The translations under genes were made by a program, and so were the position numbers. A stretch of 64,000 nt of DNA, from positions 391,984 through 455,983 of the forward strand of contig NZ_LT800497.1 in NCBI RefSeq assembly GCF_900166635.1, in the 5' to 3' direction. This document shows, one piece after another, positions 19,061-27,207 of this stretch. The notes below the pieces were generated by a model, which saw only the letters and a program-made list of their open reading frames with translations, did no database searches and was not told the origin of the DNA. Every line of letters starts with the position of its first letter. Position 1 is the stretch's first letter. This DNA comes from Oceanobacillus timonensis (GTDB taxonomy: Bacteria; Bacillota; Bacilli; Bacillales; Amphibacillaceae).

Positions 19061-19546
19061 GTGAATACTTCTATGGTCATTAGAGAAATGGAACCAAAGG
19101 ATGATAAAAAGATAGAAGCTATTATTAAACGTTCACTAGAAAAGTACCATTTAGACCATGATGGAACAGCTTATACGGATCCGCAGCTTGCCCGGCTCAG
19201 CAGCTACTATCACGCCCGGCCAATGGATAAGTATTGGGTTATGGAGCTGGATGGAGAAGTGATTGGAGGTGTAGGAATAGGTGTTTATAATGAAAAGGAG
19301 TCTATTTGCGAACTTCAGAAGCTTTATTTGGCTTTCGAAGCTCAGGGAAGGGGTTTATCCAGGGAACTGATGAAAACGGCTCTGAATTATGCTTCTATTC
19401 ATTTTAAGCAGTGTTATTTAGAAACTAGACATGAATTAGAAACAGCCAACCGTTTGTATGAGAAATATGGATTTCAATTATTAAATAAACCACTGGAAGG
19501 AAGCGAGCACACTGCCATGGATCGTTGGTATATAAAGAATTTATAG
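19061..19546 (+). CDS. GNAT-family N-acetyltransferase
   Basis: A 161-residue acetyl-CoA-dependent transferase. The core motif A is ELQKLYLAFEAQGRGLSREL (about residues 84-103), with the Q/RxxGxG/A acetyl-CoA loop represented by AQGRGL. The end, ANRLYEKYGFQLL, is the usual GNAT C-terminal motif. The GTG start follows AAGGAGGCGA. The substrate cannot be predicted. Confidence 0.85.
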   Translation: MNTSMVIREMEPKDDKKIEAIIKRSLEKYHLDHDGTAYTDPQLARLSSYYHARPMDKYWVMELDGEVIGGVGIGVYNEKESICELQKLYLAFEAQGRGLSRELMKTALNYASIHFKQCYLETRHELETANRLYEKYGFQLLNKPLEGSEHTAMDRWYIKNL

Positions 19547-19554
19547 CAATGAAC

Positions 19555-19960
19555 TGGCTGGGACTAGGGCTGCGCTTACCAATGTTGTCAGGTTAAGCCG
19601 ACCGCTACGGAAAAACACTCCGCTTTCCGCGGGCCCCGAGCTCACTCCTCCTCGGAAAAAAAGAAGTTCGCTTTTTTCCTGCGGGGTCTTCCCACTGGGG
19701 CTGCGCTTACTCGCCCCACCGAAGAGCTTTTGCGCTTTCCCGCAGGAGTCTCCGTGTTTTTCCTCCGCTGGTTAGCTTTATTGATCTATGCTTGTAGCAA
19801 CTATCATTTTTTTGAAAATTTATTAACCTGACAACATTGCTTCGATTACTCGCCCCGCCGAAGAGCTTTTGTAAGACTCCCACTTCAAGAATGGAGAAAA
19901 ATCGAAACTTCTAGGTGGGAGGCGGGACACAGTAACGGCCTGACTCGTTCCGGCCTACAG
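19555..19960. repeat. Mosaic palindromic intergenic repeat, copy 2
   Basis: A core with terminal inverted repeats AATGTTGTCAGGTTAA (19581-19596) and TTAACCTGACAACATT (19823-19838). It contains the palindromic CGCTTTCCGCGGGC and CCCGCAGGAGTCTCCGTG segments. Relative to the 34.5 kb copy it has a 35-bp internal insertion (about 19698-19732) made of the flanking module. A second module follows: a CTCCCAC/GTGGGAG stem (19877-19883, 19915-19921), then AGTAACGGCC. That second module recurs at 52.7 kb. No coding capacity. Confidence 0.8.
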
Positions 19961-20102
19961 GGTGTAGGTCACAAAGGAGCCTGGGACTGTGAATCTGCTC
20001 TGATAAGAGGGCATCACAAGCGTCCGCAGCATCTTCTGCAAAGCGTTTTTGTGTCGATTCTGTTTTTTGCTGTTTCGATTGGAATAACGGATAATAAGCG
20101 TG
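19961..20102. other. Intergenic remainder after repeat copy 2
   Basis: No gene, terminator or site could be supported here. Confidence 0.4.
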
Positions 20103-21350
20103 TCAGTCGGAATGATTTACAGTATTATCAACGGAGATTATCTGGTTTTTACCGCTGTTTTTAGCTTGCAATAACAATTCATCCGCTTGTTCATAAGCAT
20201 ATTTCAGTTCATTCCGGCTATCATTATGCGTATAGTACATACCAAAGGAAGCCGTATAAGGAACGTTGACCTCCCTAGATTGGAATTCAGTTTCGACAGG
20301 CGTATACAAAATGGTATCTTTTAAATGATCCAAAAAATCCTCGCACTCTGCATAGGTCTTATTCCGAAAAATAATAGTGAATTCCTCCCCACCCGTACGG
20401 AAAACATAATCACACGGCTCTGTATGCTCTATTAAGATTTTGGCAAATGCTTGTATGACACTATCCCCGATAACATGATTAAATGTATCATTGATTAACT
20501 TAAACGAATCAATATCCGCAATAACTAATGCGAGGTCTTCCTCTTTTTCATTTAACTCCTCCATTATTTTACCCATATAAGTCCGGTTATGAAGGTTTGT
20601 TAAAAAATCCGTATAAGCCATTTTTTTAAACCGCTCACTTTCCTGTTTTTGCAGCAGCAGTTTGGTGTGAAATATCCCGGCACGTCCGACGATATAACTT
20701 AATAAAAAGATGGCAATAACAGCTTCCCACTGTCCTTCCGATATAAAAGTAAATAGTAACCCATTTGTTAATGCTGTTTTAAGCAAGTCGAGTATACTGC
20801 GACTTGCTATAAATTCGAATGCTTCTTGCTTGGAATGAACATTTTTCGTGATATACATAAGGCATAATAAAGAGCAGGAGGAAAGCAAATCCATAAAAAT
20901 AATCAAGAAAAAAGCCAACAGCCAAAATGCAAAAGGAAACACTGAAATCATGGGGTAGACAGATTGAAAAATAAAGAATCCAATATAACTAAAGAGAGCA
21001 GGACCGCCAATATTATAAAAGGTATGCAGTAATTCATCCTCATCAGCCGTTCCGGTCATTTTTCTATAAAAGTAAACGTAAAACCGATTGACTATTTCAA
21101 ATAGAAACAGTCCGAGTGGTCCAGTCAGCAAAATAAATGAAAAACTGTAGGAAATACTGTAGTCAATATTCATTGTGCCTGTTTTTACAAGTGTTCTTAG
21201 ATGTACAAATAGAATCGAAAAGAGGATATACAATGAAAATAACAGTAGATACATTTTGACATCAATTAGAAACTCACCATAATAAAAAGCTATCGAAGCA
21301 GCTACGATAAAAATCGGTATAATGACAAGACGCAGATTTTGGCGAATCAT
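20103..21350 (-). CDS. Membrane-anchored GGDEF diguanylate cyclase
   Basis: A 415-residue protein with about eight N-terminal membrane spans (residues 8-225), a short coiled linker and a GGDEF domain (about 245-405). It should make c-di-GMP from two GTP. The catalytic loop is intact (GGEEF, residues 320-324), and the Mg2+ ligand Asp279 is in ADIDSFKLIND. The product-inhibition I-site (RxxD) is not conserved: the equivalent position reads EPCD (311-314). This suggests an active enzyme without that feedback. The start follows AGAGGT. The signal sensed by the membrane part is unknown. Confidence 0.88.
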   Translation of the reverse strand: MIRQNLRLVIIPIFIVAASIAFYYGEFLIDVKMYLLLFSLYILFSILFVHLRTLVKTGTMNIDYSISYSFSFILLTGPLGLFLFEIVNRFYVYFYRKMTGTADEDELLHTFYNIGGPALFSYIGFFIFQSVYPMISVFPFAFWLLAFFLIIFMDLLSSCSLLCLMYITKNVHSKQEAFEFIASRSILDLLKTALTNGLLFTFISEGQWEAVIAIFLLSYIVGRAGIFHTKLLLQKQESERFKKMAYTDFLTNLHNRTYMGKIMEELNEKEEDLALVIADIDSFKLINDTFNHVIGDSVIQAFAKILIEHTEPCDYVFRTGGEEFTIIFRNKTYAECEDFLDHLKDTILYTPVETEFQSREVNVPYTASFGMYYTHNDSRNELKYAYEQADELLLQAKNSGKNQIISVDNTVNHSD

Positions 21351-21716
21351 ATGAAGGACCTCTCTTCGTTAAAAAATAATCCTCTTAAATGTAATTTGTG
21401 CAGAAAATAAGTATAAAAGAATCAGTGAATTAGACCTAATTATATAATAAATAAATCCATAGCTGCACGTTTAATCATCCTATAAACGATTAGAGAGAAT
21501 TTCTTCCAGTTCACAGCACTCACTTAATACAATATATGGAATTTTATAAGTCAGTAAAGATTAGATGAATATTAATGTTATTTTATAAAATATTAGCATA
21601 CTTAACAAGCCTTTATTTCTATGAATCAGTAAAAGTAATTATATGAGGCTTTTATAAATAAATTTTTATGATAGAGAAACATCTATAAATCTCTAATAAG
21701 GTAAAGTTTCGTTTTA

Positions 21717-21838
21717 TGTTTACAAGTATACGATATTGTACACAAACAATGCATAAAATGTTTACATGTATACAATATCGTGTAAACATTGATTTATTAA
21801 TGTTTTTAAAAGTGTACAAAAAAACAAACATGTAAACA
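21717..21838. repeat. Iterated TGTTTACA/TGTAAACA cluster, candidate centromere (parC)
   Basis: The octamer TGTTTACA occurs at 21717 and 21759, and its reverse complement TGTAAACA at 21781 and 21831. The second and third form an inverted repeat spaced by 14 bases. Related TGTACA-containing sequences are at 21737 and 21813. This iterated, AT-rich block lies upstream of the ParM/ParR-like genes, where type II segregation systems keep their ParR-binding centromere and operator. Confidence 0.6.
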
Positions 21839-22052
21839 TTTGTCGAAATACTTGAGAAATCAACGGGATACGTTTATGCTGAATCTATAACTGATTGCAT
21901 CTATCTTTATTGAAATCAACAGTTATTATAAAATAGAAGACTTGAAAGAGTACGATTTATTTTTGTTTTAATATAGAGAACGCACGAAAAGATTGGATGC
22001 TTTTCGAATACGTACTTTATAGTAGAAACGTAAATTTGAAAGGAGAATGAAA

Positions 22053-23228
22053 ATGACAAAATCCAGGATTGCAGCAATTGATGTCGGGAACGATGCATTA
22101 AAAGGTAACTATGGAAAATTAGAAAACGAATACTACATACCTAATGTAGTCGCGCCTGATTTAGAGGACAGACCTGTTATCGGAATTGAAGAATTAGATA
22201 CAAAGGAAGTATTGGATAATATCCATATTCGTATCCACTCCCCTGCCCTATCTGAAAATAATATTGTATATAGGGTAGGAAATTTGGCTACCAAAACAAC
22301 GAACTCAGAAGAATTAGATCCGGGGAGCAGTAAATCAGAAGAAGATCAGACATTAGTGATGTTATTTGCTTCTTTAGCATTGGATGCTGTATCAAGTGAG
22401 GCATTTAAAGAGAAAAATGGCGTTTACGATGCGCTCTATACATTAGGTACCGGGTTACCGCTCAGAGAAGTAAAAGAAGGAAAAGACGTAGGGTATCGTT
22501 CACGTTTGCTAGGCTCTGTACATCAGGTGGAATTTTTAGTTACTCCAAAACATCAAGGTAAAAAAGTAAATATTAAATTTGATGAAGTGAAAGTATACCC
22601 GGAAGGATTTGCAGCATATGTCAATTTAATTATGGATAATGACTTAAAAGTTATCAACAAGGAATTAATTGACAAACAAATTTTAATTCAAGATATTGGA
22701 GGGTTATCCACAGATATCGCTGTTATTCGTAATAGAAATGTGGATGACGATAAAGCACAAGGATTTAATATCGGTGTGTCTGAATCTCTGGAGCAAATCC
22801 GTGAAGAAATCAGAACCAGGCATGGGGTTGAGCTGGACAGCAGAAGAGACGTCGTGGATATTATCACCAGAAAGAATGACCGGAATCATATTATGGTAAA
22901 AGGCAGCCGTACCAATGTCCATGATATAACAGATCATATCCTGTTGGAGATTGCCAAGAAAGAGTATCGCTACTTGCGTAATGTATGGAGCAAGAATTCC
23001 CAGACGGAAATTTGCTATTTTGTTGGTGGCGGATCAGCGGTTCTAAAAGATTATATTAAAGCGATCAACAATAAAATGGAAGGTTATAACATTGAATTCT
23101 TTGAAGATGAAAGTGAAAGCATCTGGATGATGGCAAATGCGTACTATAAATTAGTGACCGATTTTGTACAGAAAAATGAAAAGGAAGAGAAGGTAGAGAA
23201 GGAAGAGAACACAACGAAAGCGAAATAA
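22053..23228 (+). CDS. ParM/Alp-family actin-like segregation ATPase
   Basis: A 391-residue actin-fold ATPase of the ParM/StbA/Alp7A group, which forms filaments that push DNA molecules apart. Phosphate-1 motif: IDVGNDALKG (Asp10). Phosphate-2: IQDIGGLSTD (Asp214, Gly216-217). Adenosine motif: VGGGSAVL (Gly325-327). The last 15 or so residues are a Lys/Glu-rich tail. It is not MreB-like: MreB relatives are shorter and much more conserved. The ATG at 22053 is favoured over 22047 because AAAGGAG ends seven bases before it. It is followed after 9 bases by a ParR-like gene and preceded by a centromere-like block. Such systems are normally found on plasmids and phages; here the flanks are chromosomal genes. 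Confidence 0.82.
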   Translation: MTKSRIAAIDVGNDALKGNYGKLENEYYIPNVVAPDLEDRPVIGIEELDTKEVLDNIHIRIHSPALSENNIVYRVGNLATKTTNSEELDPGSSKSEEDQTLVMLFASLALDAVSSEAFKEKNGVYDALYTLGTGLPLREVKEGKDVGYRSRLLGSVHQVEFLVTPKHQGKKVNIKFDEVKVYPEGFAAYVNLIMDNDLKVINKELIDKQILIQDIGGLSTDIAVIRNRNVDDDKAQGFNIGVSESLEQIREEIRTRHGVELDSRRDVVDIITRKNDRNHIMVKGSRTNVHDITDHILLEIAKKEYRYLRNVWSKNSQTEICYFVGGGSAVLKDYIKAINNKMEGYNIEFFEDESESIWMMANAYYKLVTDFVQKNEKEEKVEKEENTTKAK

Positions 23229-23237
23229 GGTGATCCT

Positions 23238-23771
23238 ATGGGAAAGCATATCGAAAGAGGACAAACAATCACATTTCGTATTCCTTCAGATACTCCTGAT
23301 TACTTACTGAGACAACTGCAGCAATTGAAGGAAACGGAACGGAGAAATTTCTCCAGCAAAATTGCAAGCTTTGTCTTAAAAGGTGTCAATGAAATGACTG
23401 TGAAAGAAAGAGAGACAGTTACGATTCCCCTTCCCAGACAGCTGACAAAGGAGCAAAAAAGCTGGTTGAAGCATGAACACTCGGAAGCTCTGATTGGAAC
23501 GATTTTATATCAATTATTATCAGATCCGATGCGGGCAACCGCTCTGTTAACTTCTATGAGCACTGGCACAGCAGATATATTTAAAGAGATGGAAGAACCG
23601 CCGGAAGAAACGGAACCTGCTCCAAAACAAATACAAGAAACACCACAGGCAGATTGGAGCATGGATGATTTAGATGCAGATGATTTAAATCTTCATCCTG
23701 CTGAAGAACAAGAAGAAGAGGAAGAAGACCAGGATCCATTAGGCGACTTCTTCTCAAGTATGAATAAATAA
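23238..23771 (+). CDS. ParR-like DNA-binding adaptor
   Basis: A 177-residue protein directly downstream of the ParM-like gene, with a near-perfect ribosome site (AAGGTGATC). The N-terminus (ITFRIPSDTPDYLLRQLQQ, residues 11-29, then the helix-rich segment to about 53) looks like a ribbon-helix-helix DNA-binding fold. Residues 110-165 are very acidic and probably disordered. The extreme C-terminus, DPLGDFFSSMNK, is a compact hydrophobic-acidic peptide, as used by ParR proteins to bind the filament end. Size, order and tail all fit ParR, but the sequence family itself was not recognised, so the call rests partly on context. Confidence 0.65.
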   Translation: MGKHIERGQTITFRIPSDTPDYLLRQLQQLKETERRNFSSKIASFVLKGVNEMTVKERETVTIPLPRQLTKEQKSWLKHEHSEALIGTILYQLLSDPMRATALLTSMSTGTADIFKEMEEPPEETEPAPKQIQETPQADWSMDDLDADDLNLHPAEEQEEEEEDQDPLGDFFSSMNK

Positions 23772-23776
23772 GAGAG

Positions 23777-23819
23777 GAAAGGCTGTTTCCGTTAGTGGCG
23801 GGAATAGCCTTTCTTTTTT
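23777..23819 (+). terminator. Terminator of the parMR-like operon
   Basis: GAAAGGCTGTTTCC pairs with GGGAATAGCCTTTC (imperfect), followed by TTTTTT. Confidence 0.85.
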
Positions 23820-23887
23820 GCCAAATATGCTGATGTACATACATATTTGGGGATAAATCTGTGGAAATCTATAGAATAACTTTTTGG

Positions 23888-23924
23888 TTATCCACTCCCT
23901 GTCCACAGGGCAATTTGTGGATAA
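23888..23924. promoter_or_regulatory. DnaA-box pair upstream of nrd
   Basis: TTATCCACT (23888-23896, one mismatch to TTATCCACA) and the perfect reverse box TGTGGATAA (23916-23924). Two further perfect boxes lie past the nrd operon (28393 and 28477). Confidence 0.45.
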
Positions 23925-24240
23925 AAAAATGCTGTAAAAAATCGTACTTAAATACTTTTATTTCTATTAAATTAAGCTATAATTGAAACTTGAGTTTATA
24001 AAAAATAGAAAATCACCATCTTTTAAACGAACGATGTTTGGAATGATATCATTATAAAACGAAACTTCATTCAGTGAGAGTTTTCACCCTTCTCCGTGAT
24101 AAAAATAACAAACCGTTTCAGCGGATAATAGAAATTTTTTAGCAACTGTCTGAACCATAGACTGTTGCAGTTACAGCGAAGAAATGGTGCAAAAAATGCT
24201 GTAGTAAACAGTGACTTTCTTAAACTAAAATCTTGCGTAG

Positions 24241-24268
24241 TTGAAAAATCTATGATATTGTTTAATAC
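24241..24268 (+). promoter_or_regulatory. Probable nrd promoter
   Basis: -35 TTGAAA (24241-24246), 16-bp spacer, -10 TAATAC (24263-24268). The first NrdR-like box overlaps the -10, which suits repression. Confidence 0.6.
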
Positions 24269-24312
24269 AAGATATAGGTGAATTCGAAAACTTTTAATAC
24301 TATATATTGTGT
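24265..24312 (+). promoter_or_regulatory. Tandem NrdR boxes
   Basis: Box 2, at 24297-24312, reads ATACTATATATTGTGT and matches the NrdR consensus (acaCwAtATaTwGtgt) at 15 of 16 positions. Box 1, at 24265-24280, is a weaker match. Their centres are 32 bp apart, three helical turns, the usual spacing for cooperative NrdR binding. A third similar core, CTATATCTAG, lies in the leader at 24408-24417. Confidence 0.75.
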
Positions 24313-24540
24313 CTTGCCCAAATGAAGTCTTTATTGCTGAAGTGGTGAACCCTGTTATAAACAGGGATAATACACCAACTGATTGTATTTAAAAATGGAG
24401 TAATCTACTATATCTAGTACAGGTGTTGGATTACGTTTCTTAAAATATCATTCATTCAGCAAATTCGTTCCGCAAGACGCTTATTATTTTAGAATAGACG
24501 GTAAAGCCGTTCCCAAATATACATAACTGATTACAGGAGG
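24313..24540 (+). ncRNA. Structured 5' leader of the nrdEIF operon
   Basis: About 230 untranslated bases lie between the NrdR boxes and nrdE. Stems: TGGTG (24343-24347) with CACCA (24373-24377) enclosing CCCTGT/ACAGGG; then GTAATC (24400-24405) with GATTAC (24429-24434) enclosing TACTA/TAGTA. The segment GTTGG (24425-24429) can also pair with CCAAC (24375-24379), an alternative fold. No known riboswitch class was recognised. Confidence 0.4.
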
Positions 24541-24547
24541 ATTAACA

Positions 24548-26776
24548 ATGACCATTATTATTCATCCGACATCTATCCAAGAGAAAATAAATAACGCATC
24601 GCAAGGCTTAAATATAGATGCTGATGCCTGGTTTCAAAAAGTAGAAAAGCAGACGCAGGGTGTTACTTCCGATAAAAAAGTGAATGACACGATGATTCAG
24701 ACTGCTCTTGAAAATATAGATGAAGCAAACCCGGATTGGACTTATGCAGCTGCCCGAATTTATGTGGGAGATTTATATAAAAAAGCTGCAGCTAACCGCG
24801 GTTATGACGAATCTGAAAAGTATGGTTCTTTCTATCACTTGGTTAAGATGCTGACAGAAGAAGGAATCTATTCCGATTCATTTCTTGAAAAGTATACAAA
24901 AGAAGAAATGGATCAGGTTGGCAGATTGATTGAACCGGAAAGAGATTTGTTATTTAACTATTTAGGCATTTATACGATTGCCACACGCTATTTAGCTACA
25001 GACCACCAGAAGCGTGTATTTGAACTTCCGCAGGAGCGTTGGTTGATTATTGCAATGCATTTGATGCAAGATGAACCGAAAAATAAACGCCTGGAATATA
25101 TTGAAGAATCTTATTGGGCTTTAAGTAACTTATATATGACCGTGGCAACACCAACATTAACAAATGCGGGTAAAACACATGGCCAGCTTTCCAGCTGCTT
25201 TATTGATACAGTGGATGACAGCCTACAGGCAATTTATGACAGTAATACCGATATTGCCAAGCTTTCTAAAAACGGTGGCGGAATTGGTGTTTATATGGGC
25301 AAAATCCGTGCTAGAGGAAGCTCGATTAAAGGGTTTCAAGGAATGTCCAGCGGGGTTGTGCCTTGGATTAAACAATTGAATAACACAGCGGTCAGTGTGG
25401 ATCAGCTCGGTACCCGGAAAGGCGCGATTGCGATTTATTTAGATATATGGCATCGTGATATCGAATCATTCCTGGATTTAAAACTAAATAATGGGGATGA
25501 CCGCATGCGTGCGCATGATATCTTTACCGGCGTGTGCTTGCCTGATTACTTTATGGAACAGGTGGAAAATCGCGGAGATTGGTATTTATTTGATCCGCAT
25601 GAAGTACGTGAGGTAATGGGCTATTCCTTAGAGGACTTCTATGATGAAGAAAAAGGGAATGGTACATGGCGCCAGAAATATGAAGAATGTGTTGCGAATG
25701 AAGATTTATCAAAAGAAAAAGTACCGGCTATTGAACTGATGAAACGTTTGATGCGTTCTCAGTTAGAATCCGGAACACCATTCATGTTTTATCGCGATGA
25801 AGTAAACCGTCAGAATGCAAATTCACATGAAGGTATTATTTATTGCTCTAACTTATGTACAGAAATCACACAAAATCAGTCACCGACTGAATTTGTGGAA
25901 GAGTTTTTAGAAAGCGAAAATACGATTGTCAGAAAATATCAGGCTGGCGATTATGTGGTTTGTAATTTAAGTTCCGTCAACCTGGGAAGAGCTGTTTCCA
26001 ATGATGTCTTAGAGCGTCTGATTCCGATTCAGGTAAGAATGCTTGATAATGTAATTGATATCAACACATTACCAATTATGCAGGCGACTATTACAAATCA
26101 CAAATACCGCGCCATAGGTCTGGGCACATTTGGATGGCATCATCTTCTTGCGTTGAAAGGAATCGATTGGGAAACAGAAGAAGCCGTTCAATATGCAGAT
26201 GAGTTGTACGAAAACATTGCTTATTTAACGATTAAAAGCAGTATGGAATTGAGTAAAGAAAAAGGTGCTTATTCTGTTTATGAAGGAAGTAAATGGAGCA
26301 CAGGTGCTTATTTTGACCAGAAAGGCTATACCAGCTCTAAATGGACTGCTTTAAAAGAAGAGGTTAAAGAGAACGGTATTCGTAACGGTTATTTAATGGC
26401 TGTTGCACCGAACTCTACAACAGCGATGATTGCAGGTTCTACAGCAAGTATCGATCCGATTTTCCAAGTATTTTATCACGAAGAGAAGAAAGACTTTAAA
26501 ATCCCTGTAACAGCTCCGGCTTTAGATCATAACACGTACAATATCTATCGCCGTTCTGCATATATTGTCGACCAGCGTTATTCTGTCAGCCAGAATGCAA
26601 AACGTCAGCGTCATATTGATCAGAGTTTATCATTTAACATTTATGTACCGAATACGATTCGTGCTTCTGTATTACTCGACTTACATTTACAAGCGTGGAA
26701 AGAAGGACTGAAGACAACGTATTATGTCCGTTCCACATCTAATGATGTCGAAGAGTGTGAATGGTGTCAGAGTTGA
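24548..26776 (+). CDS. nrdE: Class I ribonucleotide reductase, large subunit
   Basis: A 742-residue catalytic subunit that reduces ribonucleoside diphosphates to deoxyribonucleotides. Active-site residues are visible: the disulfide pair C217 (QLSSCF) and C472 (VVCNLSSVNLG), and Asn435, thiyl-radical Cys437 and Glu439 in CSNLCTEI. The mobile C-terminal reductant cysteines are C737 and C740 (ECEWC). The protein is a little longer than typical NrdE (about 700); the first 90 residues do not show a complete ATP-cone, so activity control by dATP is doubtful. The start is preceded by AGGAGG. It is the first gene of an nrdE-nrdI-nrdF operon behind NrdR boxes and overlaps the next gene by 16 bases. 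Confidence 0.93.
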   Translation: MTIIIHPTSIQEKINNASQGLNIDADAWFQKVEKQTQGVTSDKKVNDTMIQTALENIDEANPDWTYAAARIYVGDLYKKAAANRGYDESEKYGSFYHLVKMLTEEGIYSDSFLEKYTKEEMDQVGRLIEPERDLLFNYLGIYTIATRYLATDHQKRVFELPQERWLIIAMHLMQDEPKNKRLEYIEESYWALSNLYMTVATPTLTNAGKTHGQLSSCFIDTVDDSLQAIYDSNTDIAKLSKNGGGIGVYMGKIRARGSSIKGFQGMSSGVVPWIKQLNNTAVSVDQLGTRKGAIAIYLDIWHRDIESFLDLKLNNGDDRMRAHDIFTGVCLPDYFMEQVENRGDWYLFDPHEVREVMGYSLEDFYDEEKGNGTWRQKYEECVANEDLSKEKVPAIELMKRLMRSQLESGTPFMFYRDEVNRQNANSHEGIIYCSNLCTEITQNQSPTEFVEEFLESENTIVRKYQAGDYVVCNLSSVNLGRAVSNDVLERLIPIQVRMLDNVIDINTLPIMQATITNHKYRAIGLGTFGWHHLLALKGIDWETEEAVQYADELYENIAYLTIKSSMELSKEKGAYSVYEGSKWSTGAYFDQKGYTSSKWTALKEEVKENGIRNGYLMAVAPNSTTAMIAGSTASIDPIFQVFYHEEKKDFKIPVTAPALDHNTYNIYRRSAYIVDQRYSVSQNAKRQRHIDQSLSFNIYVPNTIRASVLLDLHLQAWKEGLKTTYYVRSTSNDVEECEWCQS

Positions 26777-27207
26777 GGGTTCTTATCGCGTATTTAAGTT
26801 ATAGCGGTAATACAGAAGAAACGGCTGCGTATATCGGAGATTATTTAAATAAAGAAGGGGCAACAGTTGAGTGGCATCGAATCGGTATCGATGCACTCAA
26901 CGACCCTGCAATGTACGATCTTATTTTTTTAGGAACATTCACATGGGATAAGGGATCTACACCAGATGAGGTGAAGGATTTTGTATTAGAAATAGGATAT
27001 AAACCGGAAAATATGGTTATTTTCGGAACCGGCGAAACACAATTTGGCGGGGAAGCATTATTCTGTAAAGCTGCTGAAAAGTTAGCTTATTTTTACGGTA
27101 GTCATTATCCAGTTCTTAAAATTGAACAATCCCCGCGGGGTTCCCAGGAAAGTAAGATTGAACAGTGGCTGGAAGGAGTATTAAATCATGCAAAAAGTAA
27201 CGCTTGA
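26761..27207 (+). CDS. nrdI: NrdI-like flavodoxin
   Basis: A 148-residue flavodoxin-fold protein between nrdE and nrdF. The FMN phosphate loop is LSYSGNTEETA (about residues 12-22), and FGTGETQFGG (about 88-97) is the second FMN-contacting loop. In class Ib reductases NrdI supplies superoxide to build the Mn2-tyrosyl radical in NrdF. The sequence is diverged from B. subtilis NrdI (YmaA), so the name depends on operon position. The start lies within the end of nrdE, with in-frame ATG 26761, GTG 26764 and TTG 26773 all possible. Confidence 0.75.
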   Translation: MVSELRVLIAYLSYSGNTEETAAYIGDYLNKEGATVEWHRIGIDALNDPAMYDLIFLGTFTWDKGSTPDEVKDFVLEIGYKPENMVIFGTGETQFGGEALFCKAAEKLAYFYGSHYPVLKIEQSPRGSQESKIEQWLEGVLNHAKSNA

